Positions 1 through 12,537 of a stretch of 64,000 nt of DNA are shown piece by piece (position 1 is the stretch's first letter; every line of letters begins with the position of its first letter). A program made the position numbers and the translations under genes. The notes beneath the pieces were generated by a model that was given only the letters and a program-made list of their open reading frames with translations, was not told the origin of the DNA and did not search any database. The stretch lies in the NCBI RefSeq assembly GCF_017654505.1, contig NC_054534.1:27273689-27337688 (forward strand), given 5' to 3'. Origin of the DNA: Polyodon spathula. Taxonomy: Eukaryota; Chordata; Actinopteri; Acipenseriformes; Polyodontidae.

Positions 1-1000
1 TTGACCGCACCGGAGTTGGTCTGTCTTTGAAGTGCACAGCCAAATAAGAAAACAGGAGTTGGAAATAGAAGAGAGGTCACATAAACGAATATCCACCGAG
101 GGGAAGCAAGAAGCTGAGGGAACTGTGAATTCGGAGCTTCTGAGAAAGCCAAGAAGGCTGTGAGGCAGATGGTCTCCATGAGTAAATCCTCGTAGGGGGA
201 AAAGCAGCCTTTCTGAAGAGTAGAGATGATTCTAGCATTTTTAGAAGGAGCAGCAACTATATCAGGGAAGGATGAATGAATGTAGGAATCCACTGCACAG
301 GAGGACCAGCTTCCCCACATTCGTGATCAGGCTGGGGGGAAGGGGAGAGTCGGGGGGGGGGGCCTGCTCTGGAGGAAAGGGTGGAGAGGAGGGAGGCCAG
401 CGAGGTGGAGAGGGTGGAGAGGAGGGAGCCATGCAAGGAGGCGAGGAGGGAGGCCTGCTCTGGAGGAGAGGGTGGAGTTGAGGATGGAGGCCTACTCACG
501 AGGCGAGGGTGGACAGGAAGGAGGCCTGCTTGGGGGGCAGGGGCGGAGGAATGGAGGGAGGTCTGCTCGAGACGAGGCGAGTGATGATAGGAGTGAGAGG
601 AATCAATGAACAGATGGTCTGAGGAGGGGAGTGGGGGGGGGGGGGTCCTGCTGTGGAGATACCTTGAAAAGGGAGATAGGGAACTTGATACTTGACGTGT
701 GAGTGGACCGACCGCGCTGAATTGATCCGTCCTGAGGTACGCAGCCAAGTGATAGAGTAAGCATGGAAGGTGGTCAAGAGGCAGCTGATCTCCATGGGTA
801 AATCATTGTAGGGGGAGAAGCGGCTTTTCTGAAGAGTGGAAATTAGCAAATGGAGAATATATTTTGATATAGACAGACAGAAAGGTGAGGCAGGGGGAAA
901 GCTCTTAAGAATCCCACAGAGGGTCAGACAGAATGCTGAATATGGAGAGACTGGAAGGAGTTGGAGAGAATCCCTAGCACGGACCATGAGAGCCAGGTTT
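1..1000. repeat. purine-rich degenerate direct repeats
   Basis: The plus strand is strongly G/A-rich, with G runs at about 353-361 and 639-648. Two divergent copies of one unit are visible: 160-228 (TCTCCATGAGTAAATC, then TAGGGGGAAAAGC) and 778-844 (TCTCCATGGGTAAATC, then TAGGGGGAGAAGC). Between 365 and 590 a shorter unit built on GGAGGCCTGCT and GGTGGAGAGGAGG repeats irregularly. Open frames here on both strands are compositional and are not annotated as genes. Confidence 0.6.
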
Positions 1001-2833
1001 TGATTGAAGGGCTATGATTATTTGAATCTGGGCGCAGGGGATTGAAGACACTGAGCAGGCTGTAGAATAGGAGCTTGAACAAGGTGGAGGGCTGCAGACA
1101 TGTAATGCTGAGCAGATTGAAGGGAGTTACGGAGAGCAGGTTTCAGTTAAACAGCATCTGGAGAAGCTGAGGATTCTGGATGGGGGTTGTGGAATCAAAT
1201 GGGACCAACTGACTGAACTTGGATACCGAAAGTAGAGGCAGAAGAAGAGCTGGACCTGAGGGCTGAGGTGGCAGCTGGACTGAACGAACATGAATTGGCT
1301 ACTGGGGAAGCACGGCTCCTTTGCGCCCCATGTTCTAGAAATGAGGGCAAAGATGAGATGCCGCCTTTCTATGTATTAGTTAATACAGGATCGATCAGCG
1401 GTTTGCTACTATCATGTCTGCTTGAAATGGAAAAGGAAAACTCACATTCAGAGATTTGGGTTTCGCAACGCCAGTTATTCTCTTAATAGTGGAAATCCTG
1501 AACTCATAATCAAGACAGATTTCCAGTCTTGTACCACATCTCAAACCAAGTATTAATGCTGTAACATTTGGGAGGAATAGGATTGCTGAAGAAGTGCCCC
1601 ATATTTTGATTAGATGGAGATTAGCCTTGATTGTGGGAATACTGCCACGGTCTGCATATTGGAGGAAGGCTGGAGCATTGTTGGCTCTGGAGAAGTGCAG
1701 CTGCAGACTTCAACAGTAAACTAGAACGACTTTGCAGCTGCGGTAGTGAACAGATCTGAAGAGGGAGTGGAGATCTGCTGTAGTGAGGAGCAATTAACAG
1801 TAGAGGGCGGGATCTGCTGAACAGAGCAGAGGTCTGAGGAAGAAAACAATGAAGTGCTGTCAGTAGTGTGCAGAGGCCCAGCTGTGAGAACAGAGATTTG
1901 CTGAAGCAGAGATCTGGGATAGAAATGGAGGACTACCATTGGTAGAGAGCGGTGGTCTGCTGCAGAGAGTAGGGATCTGCTGAATGCAGTAGATATTGGT
2001 CTTTCGGTGTTAAGGCCGATTTAGATGGAGCCAGAGATGGGGCTGCTTTTGGGCAGAGATGAAGATTGCAGAGATCTGAGACCGCTGCAGAACCAGAGAG
2101 GATGAAGAATATGTCTGCAAAACCTATTGATTGGTCGGAAGCAGTTTATTGTCTATTGGGGGTAGGAAGACATTGACTGAAACATTGATAAGTTGTAGGA
2201 CATGGTTCCATGACTGACTAGTGGCTCACGTTGATGAAATGATGACTTTTGATGAAGCTGGTCGGATTGGAGGAGCAGCGCCAGATGATAAAACACAAAT
2301 CTGGGAACAGGAATAAGTCACAGGAATGGATGTGTGATGCATGAAAGCAGGACATTACTATGATGGTAGGTACTCAGCATCTCAAACAGCTGAGTAAGGT
2401 TGCTTCATGATCAGGTCCTTGAAGAGGGGAACTGTTGGAATTGGAGAATGTCAGTTGCTACAAAAGGTTGAGGAGGAGTTCTCCTGTAAATCCCTCAGAA
2501 TGACAACAAACTGTGGGGATGTGTAGAAAAGCTGGAGCGTGTGAGCTTCACAGTGATAGCAAACCAGCTTAGAGACTGTATAAAATTTGTGGTGTTACAC
2601 TGCCATCTAGAGGTTATGATTAGAATTAACCATTGGCTTGAGTGAAGCCGGGTAGAATACTTGGTTATTGTGATTAAAATCCTTGTCGGTGTAGACAACA
2701 ATTGCGTACTCTTTTAGATTTTAATATCTTCGTTACATGTTTTAGAACAGTCAGTCATGTATATGAATACGTTAGTGCAGTATTTAGATGTCACAATTCG
2801 ACGAGTTGAATGAGCCCTCGCAGATTGTAAAAG
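1001..2833. other. unrecognised G/A-rich sequence
   Basis: No coding or RNA gene recognised. GATCTGCTGA-like words recur between about 1745 and 2000 (GGATCTGCTGAACAG, AGATTTGCTGAAGCAG, GGGATCTGCTGAATG), suggesting a decayed tandem or retroelement-derived stretch. Class unknown. Confidence 0.4.
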
Positions 2834-3394
2834 CCCAGCAGCAAGCAAGCCAGAAAATTGCAGTACTGAAGTAGGGAGCTCGCAGTGCAGATTAAGCTGC
2901 CTGGTCACCATGGTTACTTTACCACTCCCCGCAGTCACGCAATGAGGGCGTTGCCTTGTAGCCACGAACTGAGAAGCACTGGTGGAAAAGTTGCAAAACA
3001 GCAGTGTTGTTGAATCTTGTTGTGACGAGTCGAAAGCACAAGCCACCACATGGCAAAACGGAGCACGAAACTGAATGGACAGGTCCCTAAAAACATTGAA
3101 CGTAGCCAATAGATCGCAGATGGAACACAGCCCAGCAGCAAGCCAGCCAGAAATTTGCAGTACTGGGGAGTAGGAGCTCGCAGTGCAGATAAGCGGCCTG
3201 TCACCATGGTACATTTCTTCCACTCCCCGCAGTCATACGCAATGATGGCGTTCTTGTAGCCACGAACGAGACGCACTGTGGAAAATTCAAAAACACGCAG
3301 TGTGTTGAATCTTGTTGTGAAGAGTCTAAAGCACAAGCCACCACATGGCCAAACGAGCACGAACTGAATGGACAGGTCCCGAAAAAACGTTCAG
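2834..3394 (+). repeat. 297-bp tandem duplication, two copies
   Basis: Copy 1 starts at 2834 and copy 2 at 3131, both with CCCAGCAGCAAGC. They stay alignable through GAGCTCGCAGTGCAGAT, GTTGAATCTTGTTGTGA and CACAAGCCACCACATGG to CTGAATGGACAGGTCCC. Differences are mostly single-base insertions and deletions, which break any shared reading frame. The second copy runs directly into the segment that is complemented at 3880-4440. Confidence 0.85.
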
Positions 3395-4440
3395 GGCAGG
3401 ATCCCATGAAGGAACGGTAATTTTGCTGGCTCTGGGAGCGGAGGAGGGGCTCTTGATTGCAAGCGAAGAGTGAAGGAATGTTCAGCTGACAGATCTTTAT
3501 GGTGGATTAAATAGGGGAGCGATGTCAAGGCAAACGCTGACGACGGGAATGTCGATGTCTTGTTGAAGGAGCTTTAGAGATTTTAGTGGTGGGCAAGTTT
3601 GTCTAATGAAGACGCGGATGAGATGAGAAATGGAGCTGCGGTTTGAACGGTGCTGTTGCTGGGCTGGAAAGAGCAGGAAAGACTAACACTGGAGCTCCTG
3701 CGGCCAAACGGAGAAGCTGAATGATGAGAAACAACACTGGAGCAGGTAGGAAAATATTTGATAATATCTTGGGAGCACTGCGCAGAGAATTGACCTCCAG
3801 TGAAAGGCAACAAAGTGTAGATTAGAGGAGAAACATGAAAAGACGACGTCTGAGCGTGTGCTACAAAAAAGAAACGCAGGGTTTGCACTCGTGCTTTGAC
3901 TTACCATGTCCAGGATGTTTGTAACTTGCATCGGTTAGTCTCACAGTCCCGTCCTAGGTACTCCTTGCCAATTAAAACGACCGAGACCCTCTCCCTCCTC
4001 CCCGAGAACTAACGTCGCTTCTGCACTCCTTACAAGTCGACGTCTAGAACCTACCCCCTAATTTATCCCCTCGCTACCACAGGTCCGTTGCGCTTCTGCC
4101 CTTACAGCTACAGCACCACTTTCCCGTAAATCTCTAAAAATCACCACCCGTTCAAACAAGATTACTTCTGCGCCCTACTCTACTCTTTCCCGCGACGACA
4201 AAAACTGGGAGTGCCACGACAACACCGACCTTTCCGTCCTTTCTGATTTGGTGACTCGAAGGATGCCGGAGTTTGCCTCTCTCTTCGACTTTACTACCCT
4301 TTGTTGTACCGCTCCATCTTTTAGTAAAACTATTATAGAGACCTTCGTGCGCGTCTTATCTTAACTGGGAGGTCACTTCCGTTGTTTCACATCGAATCTC
4401 CTCTTTGTACTTTTCTTCGACAAGCAAAGACGCGCCACAC
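3352..4440. repeat. parallel-complement pair (3352-3862 and 3880-4440)
   Basis: The second segment is the base-by-base complement of the first read in the same direction, not the reverse complement. For example, TTTTGCTGGCTCTGGGAG at 3421 is matched by AAAACGACCGAGACCCTC at 3974, and ATTAAATAGGGGAGCGATG at 3506 by TAATTTATCCCCTCGCTAC at 4059. The relation holds for about 500 bases, interrupted by small indels (the offset drifts from about 534 to 573). No ordinary duplication or inversion gives this arrangement. Confidence 0.9.
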
Positions 4441-5251
4441 TTAGACAGCAAAGGTGCAAGTGGTCAGGGCTTAAATAGTAAATAGGAACTAATTGACAGG
4501 AAATTGGAAACCCCCTTGCTACACGCCTCCTGAACTTACGCAAGCTAACATTTAAATTTTGGAATTTGGGAAACAGCAGCCAAAAAACACACAGCCGTGT
4601 GATTCAGACTAAAAAAGAGCTACCATTACATCCAAAGGAAGGGCAAAGAGAAAGAGAGTCTCAAAAAAAGGAACAAGTGAATACACGCCTGCTCAGGTTG
4701 GAGTGAGGAATCAAATGGCGAAGGTGAAGGTTGCTGTGTCAGTTCTACCCTAATTGTAATCCCTCAAGGTTACATTCCATCTCCCATGTTCTGCACGTCT
4801 AGATGCCACCACTGGGGGTAATAATACAGAGATACCACGATCTAGGTCTACCTGTCACTCTTTGCAGTCCTGGATGTGAAAGTCTAACGTCTAATAGTAA
4901 TGCACAGAATATGACAAAAGAGGGAAATACCACAAGCAAAAATGTTCTTGAACAATCTCTTCAGTTTACAGTAGCAAAGGTAAAATGATCTCGCTTCGTG
5001 TAGTCTCGCTCCTACAGTCATACCAAAGGGTGCAACAGTTCATAGCTATGTCTACGTCTGCAGCTTTCTTTAACTCACCCATGACTACTACTGCCACAGT
5101 CTGCCCCCAGTGAGCATCCAAGTCCTGCGTAGAGGGTTTTAATTTGCCAGTTGGAGGTCAGTTAACCAACTACGTGTTCTCAATTGGTGTATGTGGATTT
5201 CTTTTCAGTTCAATGTCATATTTTTCACATTGCCCTAAAAACCTCATCAAG
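4441..5251. other. no feature recognised
   Basis: No gene, transposon end or tandem repeat was seen. It separates the parallel-complement block from the 23-bp minisatellite. Confidence 0.5.
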
Positions 5252-5782
5252 CCTGCCGTGGAGGGCTTATGTGCAGTGCTAATGTGGAGGGGATATGCGC
5301 AGTGCTAATGTAGGGTTACAAGCTGTGCTAATGTAGGGTTATGAGCAGTGCTTATGTAGGGTTATGAGCAGTGCTAATGTAGGGTTATGCACAGTGCTAG
5401 TGTATGGTTATGAGCAGTGCTAATGTGGAGGGGATATGAGCAGTGCTAATGTAGGGTTATGAGCAGTGCTAATGTAGGGTTATGCACAGTGATAACGTAG
5501 GGTTACGAGCAGTGCTAATGTAGGGTTATGTGCAGTGCTAATGTAGGGTTATGTGCAGTGCTAATGTAGGGTTATGTGCAGTGCTAATGTAGGGTTATGA
5601 GCTGTACTAATGTAGGGTTATGAGCCGTGCTAGTGAAACATTATGAGCAGTACTAATGTAGGGTTATGAGCAGTGCTAGTGTAACGTTATGAGCAGTGCT
5701 AATGTAGGGTGTAGGGTTATGAGCAGTGCTAATGTAGGGTTATGCTCAGTGCTAATGTAGGGTTATGCGCAGTGCTAACGGC
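5252..5782 (+). repeat. 23-bp minisatellite with telomere-like core
   Basis: About 22 tandem copies of a unit near GCAGTGCTAATGTAGGGTTAT plus two variable bases. Most variation is at the GAGC/GTGC/GCGC/GCAC position. Two copies carry GGAGGGGATATG in place of AGGGTTATG (at 5285 and 5428). The core TAGGGTTA is the same 8-mer found in vertebrate TTAGGG telomere arrays. Confidence 0.92.
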
Positions 5783-7400
5783 AATGAATTTCAGCCTTGT
5801 GTTTCTTTCTGTCTCATGATGGCTACATGAAGACCACCTGACCCATTCCACTCACTTCAGCCCATGAAACCCAAGTCTCTGGAGGTGGAAATGCAGGCCC
5901 AGCCTTTGCAAAGCATTTTTTTCCCCTGTAATTTAAAAAGCAAGTATATAAATTTTAAGTATGTCTTTTTTTCATGAATTTGCTCTTATTCCTTGCAGTA
6001 ATACATTTTTTATTAATGGATGCCCCACATCACTCAAGGCAGAAAAATGCCTGTGTGTACAAAATGGTGGTGTGTCTACAGTGATCAATACTTCCTTTAA
6101 TAAATTGCCTGTCTGACCCTTTTTCAGCACTCTGATTCAACACACTGATTGTCTTCTTGACCCCTATAGAGGAAAGCTAATGGAGATAAATTGAATAATT
6201 TTAATCTAAATGGAATTTAGCATTTGTGTTTGCAAACATGTTTTTTTAATGTTACATCTAAAGTGTTGTCTATTGTTTCATAAATGGTGTCTGGACTACA
6301 CCTTTAGTGGAACTTGACAGAGAGAATCCTAGAACACAGCCGTGTACCAAAAATGAATGCAGAAACCTAGTAAAAAGTTAAATGATCGCAATTTTGCACC
6401 AGTAAGAAATACATTTTGTGGACTTTCAGAGCCCATAACATTATAAAACTTTTTCACAAGTTTTGTAACATCACTAATTCATATTCCTGTCATGCAAATA
6501 GCACATTGGATTAAGATTTTATTTTTAAGTTGTGCATTTTATTAATACATACTGCTTGTGCAGTGAATATCAAGTGCACATGTGCACCTCTGTGATACTG
6601 TCTTTATTTTCACAAGAATGTTCCACCTACAGAACAGTCCAGTGCATTTGATCAGCTTTATTGCACACTAACCCGTTTAACAGAGGTCAGAGGTCAGGTA
6701 TAGCTGACAAGCAGTCATCAAGCACTGCTGGGATACGTCTGGTAGCAGAATGACTAACAAGAACTGAGAAGGGTGACTGAATTCTTATTCTTTGTGACCT
6801 TCATTTTTCCTATAGGCTTTGATGAGGATGAATTGAAGGGTCTGTTGTTTGCCAAAGATGAGATGGCAGGCGCACACAAAGCAAAGAGCGTTGGTTTCCT
6901 CCTGTCACATCATCTGCTGTACATCATCCACATATATCATTTTCCATTGCTCATGTCCAAATAACCACAGTGGTTCTATTAATCCCATGTCTGCACTTAT
7001 TACAGCAGCAAGCCAAGATGCTGAACTTTGTTTCCATCATGGAGAATGTAAAATGTTTATTAAAAAATCAGACACAAACAGGATGAATATATTCCTGAAT
7101 TCAATTGCTTTAATTCAACTGAGCATGTTTGCATTAAATAAAGATTTATTTATTTATTTATTTTTAATGAAAATAGTCTATTATGAAATCAGGAACAAAG
7201 CTATATGTAAGTATTCAAAACAACTCTAATTGAACCATTCATTAAACAAGTTCCCACAGGGTTCAAATAATTAGTGAAGGGAACTTGGATTGTCAAGAAA
7301 AGGATCATTGTATTGGCTGCCACTTGGTATTGTTATACTGATAACTTATCTAGGTCATCTGTCTCACTGCTGGCTAATAATGTTTGTTCAATATACAAAC
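5783..7400. other. no gene recognised; single DR1-like site
   Basis: AT-rich, with no recognisable coding region. The only short motif of note is AGGTCA G AGGTCA at 6684-6696, a perfect direct repeat with one-base spacing as bound by RXR-type nuclear receptors. It may be chance. Confidence 0.4.
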
Positions 7401-7614
<214 letters not shown>

Positions 7615-9190
7615 CAAAGCCATATATATTTCGTGTACTTTTTTATAGTCCTTTTATTTCCAGCCTTTTGTCTCTTTTGTGCAAACAAGTTTCCCTATGA
7701 AAAGGTTTCACATGAGATTCTCCCTCTTTAATGACCTGAGAAGCTCATGAAATAGTTTCATAAATCTTACATGTCGTGCAGTTCTGTTCAATTTCTGATT
7801 TTAATAGTGATAAAAAAAAAGACATTTGGTTAACGCTTTAAAAATATGTCTTTGCACAGTATATACAGGATAAATATTGTAAAATATGTTTGTGTTATCC
7901 TCTACCAGTATTTAAAATTAATATTGTTCTGGAAGAAAAGCTGGCATCACACAGAGCATCACATTAGGTTATTCAGAATGTTGTATTATCAGGCTAGCCA
8001 GCTAAGGCAATTTGTACTAAGCTATGCATTCATATCCCCTTTAGTGAAATCTGCCTGATTCAATTTCAGCTTGAAAGGTCCAGGTTGCCAGTTCTGAATA
8101 ATGAGTCACAGTTGAATAATAACAGCAATTGTGGGCACCTCTGGATATATTACATCTGCTAATTTTAGTTTTTGGTGGCTTTCTGCTTTCAAGATATTAA
8201 GTGCTGTGTTTTATGGTCTTTTCTCACATTTTAGTCATTTCTTTGCAGTTCTCTATCTCCTGGGTCCCAATACATTACTATTGATGGGTGGTGTGTATAT
8301 TTTGAAATTAATATTTATGAAAATATAGGGTTATACAAATCGCATCATAATGTATTCAGTTTATACAAACCCTTTTTCTAACATCTCTAATCAGTTTTGA
8401 TACCATAGTAACTGTTAATAAAGCGTGATTGGAATGCGATTCTTAGACACAGGCTGTACTAGTTAAAGCAGAAGCAGTTGCTAAACTGTGTTTTCTTGTT
8501 AATCATGAAAATACAAAGAAAATGTCATCTAGGTTACCTCAAAAATCACCCAATTCCATTCCCCTTTCTGAGCATTTATGGAATTTTCTGTAAGTGTGAG
8601 TTCAGTCTCTCTGAGAAGACAGTTAGATAGCAGAGGGGTGCAGTTAATGTGGTGCAGTTTTAGGCAATTACATTTGGAGCGACCCTCTATAGGATTAAGC
8701 AGTTACAGATAATGGATGGATGGATGTACATTTGGAGTGGTTTAATGAGCATCAAAGCCTTCACTGACAAGGCTAATGGAAAGCTAATAAAAGTACTAGG
8801 ATGTTATACTAACAATTAAATATTTAACGGCTATAAATTAAGAAAGTTATATTAATAAAAATACTTAGCAGATGATAGTGTACTTTTACTAATCAAGGTA
8901 GAGCTTTTTGGATTTCATTCAAGATGTCCAATTGAAGGACACATATTGCCAACTGCCAAGTCAAATGAGTAGGAAACCACTGCCAACAAACAGGATCCTG
9001 GTCTCTGCTGCCAACAGCTAAAAGCTACATTTACTCCATCAATAAACTTTGTGAAAGGGAAACATTTAAAACCTGATACAAAAATATTGGATCATTTTGT
9101 ATATGCATAAAGATTGTCTACCTAGAATGATAAATGTAATGTATACAATAAGGACTAAAAGGTTTATTATATCATAGTAATAGTTGTGTG

Positions 9191-9261
<71 letters not shown>

Positions 9262-11199
9262 TTCTATAATAGTAAAATGTATTCAATTACATATAATGGC
9301 AAGTTGGCTACTTCTAGTGTGTAAAAAGGATCCCTGGGACTGCTGGAACATTGGACTAACATATTTTGTACTTTATATCAGTTATCAATAAACCTAGCAT
9401 AAGGCAATCTGATATGGCTGCTATAGCAATAGATAACACAATTTAATTTGGAGGGTTTGTTTGTAATGCGTTACATATATTAAACCATGTCTTTCAAACA
9501 GCTTAGAAAATCATTTTTTGCTTTACATTTTAATTCAAAATGGTCAACCCAGCATTTTAATAGTGAAAAACTGTCAATTTAATGATGCAAACAGTCTTAC
9601 ATTTTCAGGTTTGTTCCTCACTGAAATTCTGGAAAAGAATATGGATTAGGAGGAGTGGTCTTGGGTTTCCCAGTAACCCACCTAGAAAATGCACTGCAAT
9701 GTGGATTGAGTCATGCGATTGGTATCTTGCAGGTTCTTCACTTAGCCTTGTACCATTTACTGTACATATCTAGGAAATTTACATTTCCATGGTAACCCAT
9801 TCATGTAAAACCTCAAACACTACCACACAAAATGCATTCTGTTACTGGTGGTCCAGCCTATTTCTGCATAGATATTATATTTTTGGTATTATAAATATTT
9901 TAAAAATAATACATCTACTGCAAAGCTTTGATGTTTCTTTACATATTCTCCATGTTCCACTCAAAGATTTCAAAGCAGCAAACAAGTTTTGAGATGCAGT
10001 ATGTGATGTTTGGTAAAGCAGTGGGTGCTTGTACAGCCTGTACAATGGTGTGTGGAGAAGCAGACAGTTACAGATGACTATGAAGAAGCGACTTTTCAAT
10101 AGGTGTGGGCTCTGCATTCTCCTGTATGAGTCAGGGACCAAGCTGAATGCTTTCTAATACAGATAATGCTGCATCCCTCCAGCAAGGCATTCTCTCAGCA
10201 GCAGAATACTCTATTGCTTTTGCTAGTGGGAGAGAAGCATGCAATGCCACTGCCAAAACTGGTTTAGAGTAGCTTACCAAAAAAGAGAAACAAGAAATGA
10301 ACCAGTAATTCCTAACAAGCCACACAAACTCAATAATAAGTATACCTCTATGTACAGTGGTCCACTATGAGCGGCGTTATATAAAATAAAGAGTGACTGA
10401 TTATGGAAGAACTAGAAAATCATCAAAAAATTAGTCAAATCTTGTCTTCAGAATCTGAAATCGACTAGCAGCAGGGAGGTGCAGCTCTTACAAAGTGAAT
10501 GCCAGGGAGTCTGTTTGCACAACAGATTCATCAGCTACATTGCAGATCGCAGATGTTTCTAATTGTTTGTCCAATCCCTGTAATTATATTCTCTGAACAT
10601 GATTTCCTGGGGGATGTCACTGGTTGGCATTCTCGTCCTGCCCTCATTTCGACAGAGATGACAGCATTATGCTCCAGGGAGTGAGACCTTACACCAAAGC
10701 CATGCTTATGCCTGCCACGGCTGTAATATCATCCATCATTCCTTGCTATTAACTTACAATACTGTTCTAGAGATACCTATTCATAACACACATGTTCCAC
10801 ATGTTTTTAAAGTGAACTCTTTATTAAATAGCCGTGTATCATGAACACCCAAGTAGTACGATAATGGCCTGGATTCTTTGTTAATTAGAAATTTAAAATG
10901 TGCAAAATGTGCCTTTAGCTGCATCTTAGTTAACCAGTACTTCATTTAGCGAGGAATCATTGTGCTGACACTGGCATCCCTAACACAGAGCAGCAGTGCC
11001 ACCCTCTGTCTGTAGAGGTTATGCACTGTTTTTTTTTTTTTTTCTGTCAGTTATGTTGGCTGTTTTCACAAGACCTTCAAAAACAAAAGCAATGAGTCAT
11101 TCTCTTTTGTGTTAGTTGCTGTGCGTGCCATAGCAACTAGAAATAATTCTTGCCTTAATGTTTCAATATTTCAGAATACTAAGCTGAAAGACAGCAGTT
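7615..11199. other. no gene recognised; second (TA)n at 9192-9258
   Basis: AT-rich DNA with scattered short frames lacking any family similarity. A TA microsatellite lies at 9192-9258 and a short GGAT repeat near 8715. No transposon ends were recognised. Confidence 0.5.
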
Positions 11200-11202
11200 T
11201 GT

Positions 11203-11393
11203 ACTATATATATATATATATATATTAATTATATATATATATATATATATAATATATATATATATATTATATAGGTATTGTCCCGGTCCTCGGGACATGT
11301 CCTCTTCCCCCTTCCCGTTTTGTTATTTTTATATCATTCTTCTTCTTCTTCTTCTTCTTCTTCTTCTTCTTCTTCTTCTTCTTCTTCTTCTTC
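11203..11393. repeat. (TA)n followed by (CTT)n microsatellite
   Basis: TA-rich tract at 11203-11272 with three short interruptions, then about 60 bases of unique DNA, then a (TTC)n run of about 19 units at 11337-11393. Confidence 0.97.
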
Positions 11394-11639
11394 TGTATTT
11401 AAATGAAGGCAAAAGCCATGTTTTTATTTGTGTTTATTTGTAAATACGTATGAAGGTGTAGCCGTGCATTGTTGTTTTGTTATTTTAAATGTTCTGGCAG
11501 AGGAAAGGTTGGCAGCTTGTCCTCTGCCAGGAGTAATAAAAAAAAAAAAACTTGCGCAGATTGTGTAAAGTAAATAAAAACCTGCAGCTCTCTGCATTCT
11601 GGGTGGGTTGTTCAGAGGAGAGAAAGGATGAAGAGAGGT

Positions 11640-11870
11640 CTCCCAAGTGGCACATCCAGCAAAGGTGCTTCATGTGGATGTGCCCTACAGCCTGGGGATC
11701 ACAGCTTCAAGTCCAGGCAATGTCACAACCAACCATGACCAGGAGTTCCTATGGGGTGGCGCACAATTGGTCAAGCGCTGCCTGGGTCAGGAGGGCTTAG
11801 GTCAGTAGGGGAATCCACGGCTCACCATGCAGCAGCTACCCCTGTGGCCAATAATGCGCATGTGGTTCTG
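11640..11870 (+). mobile_element. tRNA-headed SINE remnant
   Basis: A box-B-like stretch (GCTTCAAGTCCAGGC at about 11704) is followed by TCACAACCAACCATGACC and AGGAGTTCCTATGGGGTGGC, then GCACAATTGG. The order (tRNA-like B box, ATCACAACC, a GGGAGTCCCATAGGG-like block, GCGCACAATTGGCC-like block, GGGTTAGGG-like block) matches a SINE body that is very abundant in salmonids and related fishes. The tail is degraded and the A box is not clear. Confidence 0.6.
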
Positions 11871-12537
11871 CAGTGGAGCTTCCAGATCTGTGTTTTATGT
11901 TTTATGATGCTGTTTATGTTGAGACAAATGGCTTTATAATGCAGCTTGTGGGTTCTTGTTTATACAAAATACTACACAAATACAATCTGTTTACCGACAT
12001 ATTACGCCGAACACCCAAGACCACTGCTTTACCCATTATCTTGGTATGAATGTTATTCATCATTATCTCAACATGAAAGACCCTTATTACCGGCTAGCAC
12101 CCGTTTAGACGGATGCATCCACTGGTTCACAAGGAAGAAAGGCAATGCTCCCTTAAGCTAATTTTATTTATGACATTTCCCCACCCTATAAAATACTATA
12201 TTACTTGATTAAAATGACTACACCGTTTAAAAGAGGGTGGCCTTTATAAAAGGGAGACATTTATTAATAATACTACAATTTTCAAATGTTGCAATATTTG
12301 ATTACATGATTTATGACATTTTAAAAGTATCGGATTGCTTATTTTCTGTAATGCGGTGTAGCAGTGTGTGTGGCTAACCTACTTTGACTACAGTACATTT
12401 ATCTGTAACAGTTACTAAGAGCCTAGTAGGTGGGAGTTGGAAGGTCAAAGGAGTACTGTACCAGCGAATCAGGACTGTGTATTGGTTGTTAAGGGGCGAG
12501 ACAATGCTGGTGTTGCAGTTAAATCCAAGAGTGTGAC

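Noticed and set aside
257..987. Two minus-strand open frames of 163 residues (257-748, 496-987)
   Set aside because: Proline/serine-rich translations of a polypurine tract; they overlap each other in different frames and have no family motif.
2714..3407. Overlapping minus-strand frames of 68-169 residues with repeated sequence
   Set aside because: The repeats reflect the 297-bp DNA duplication; the copies are in different frames because of indels, so coding is not conserved.
5252..5782. CRISPR-like array
   Set aside because: Units are contiguous 23-mers without unique spacers, in a vertebrate nuclear context.
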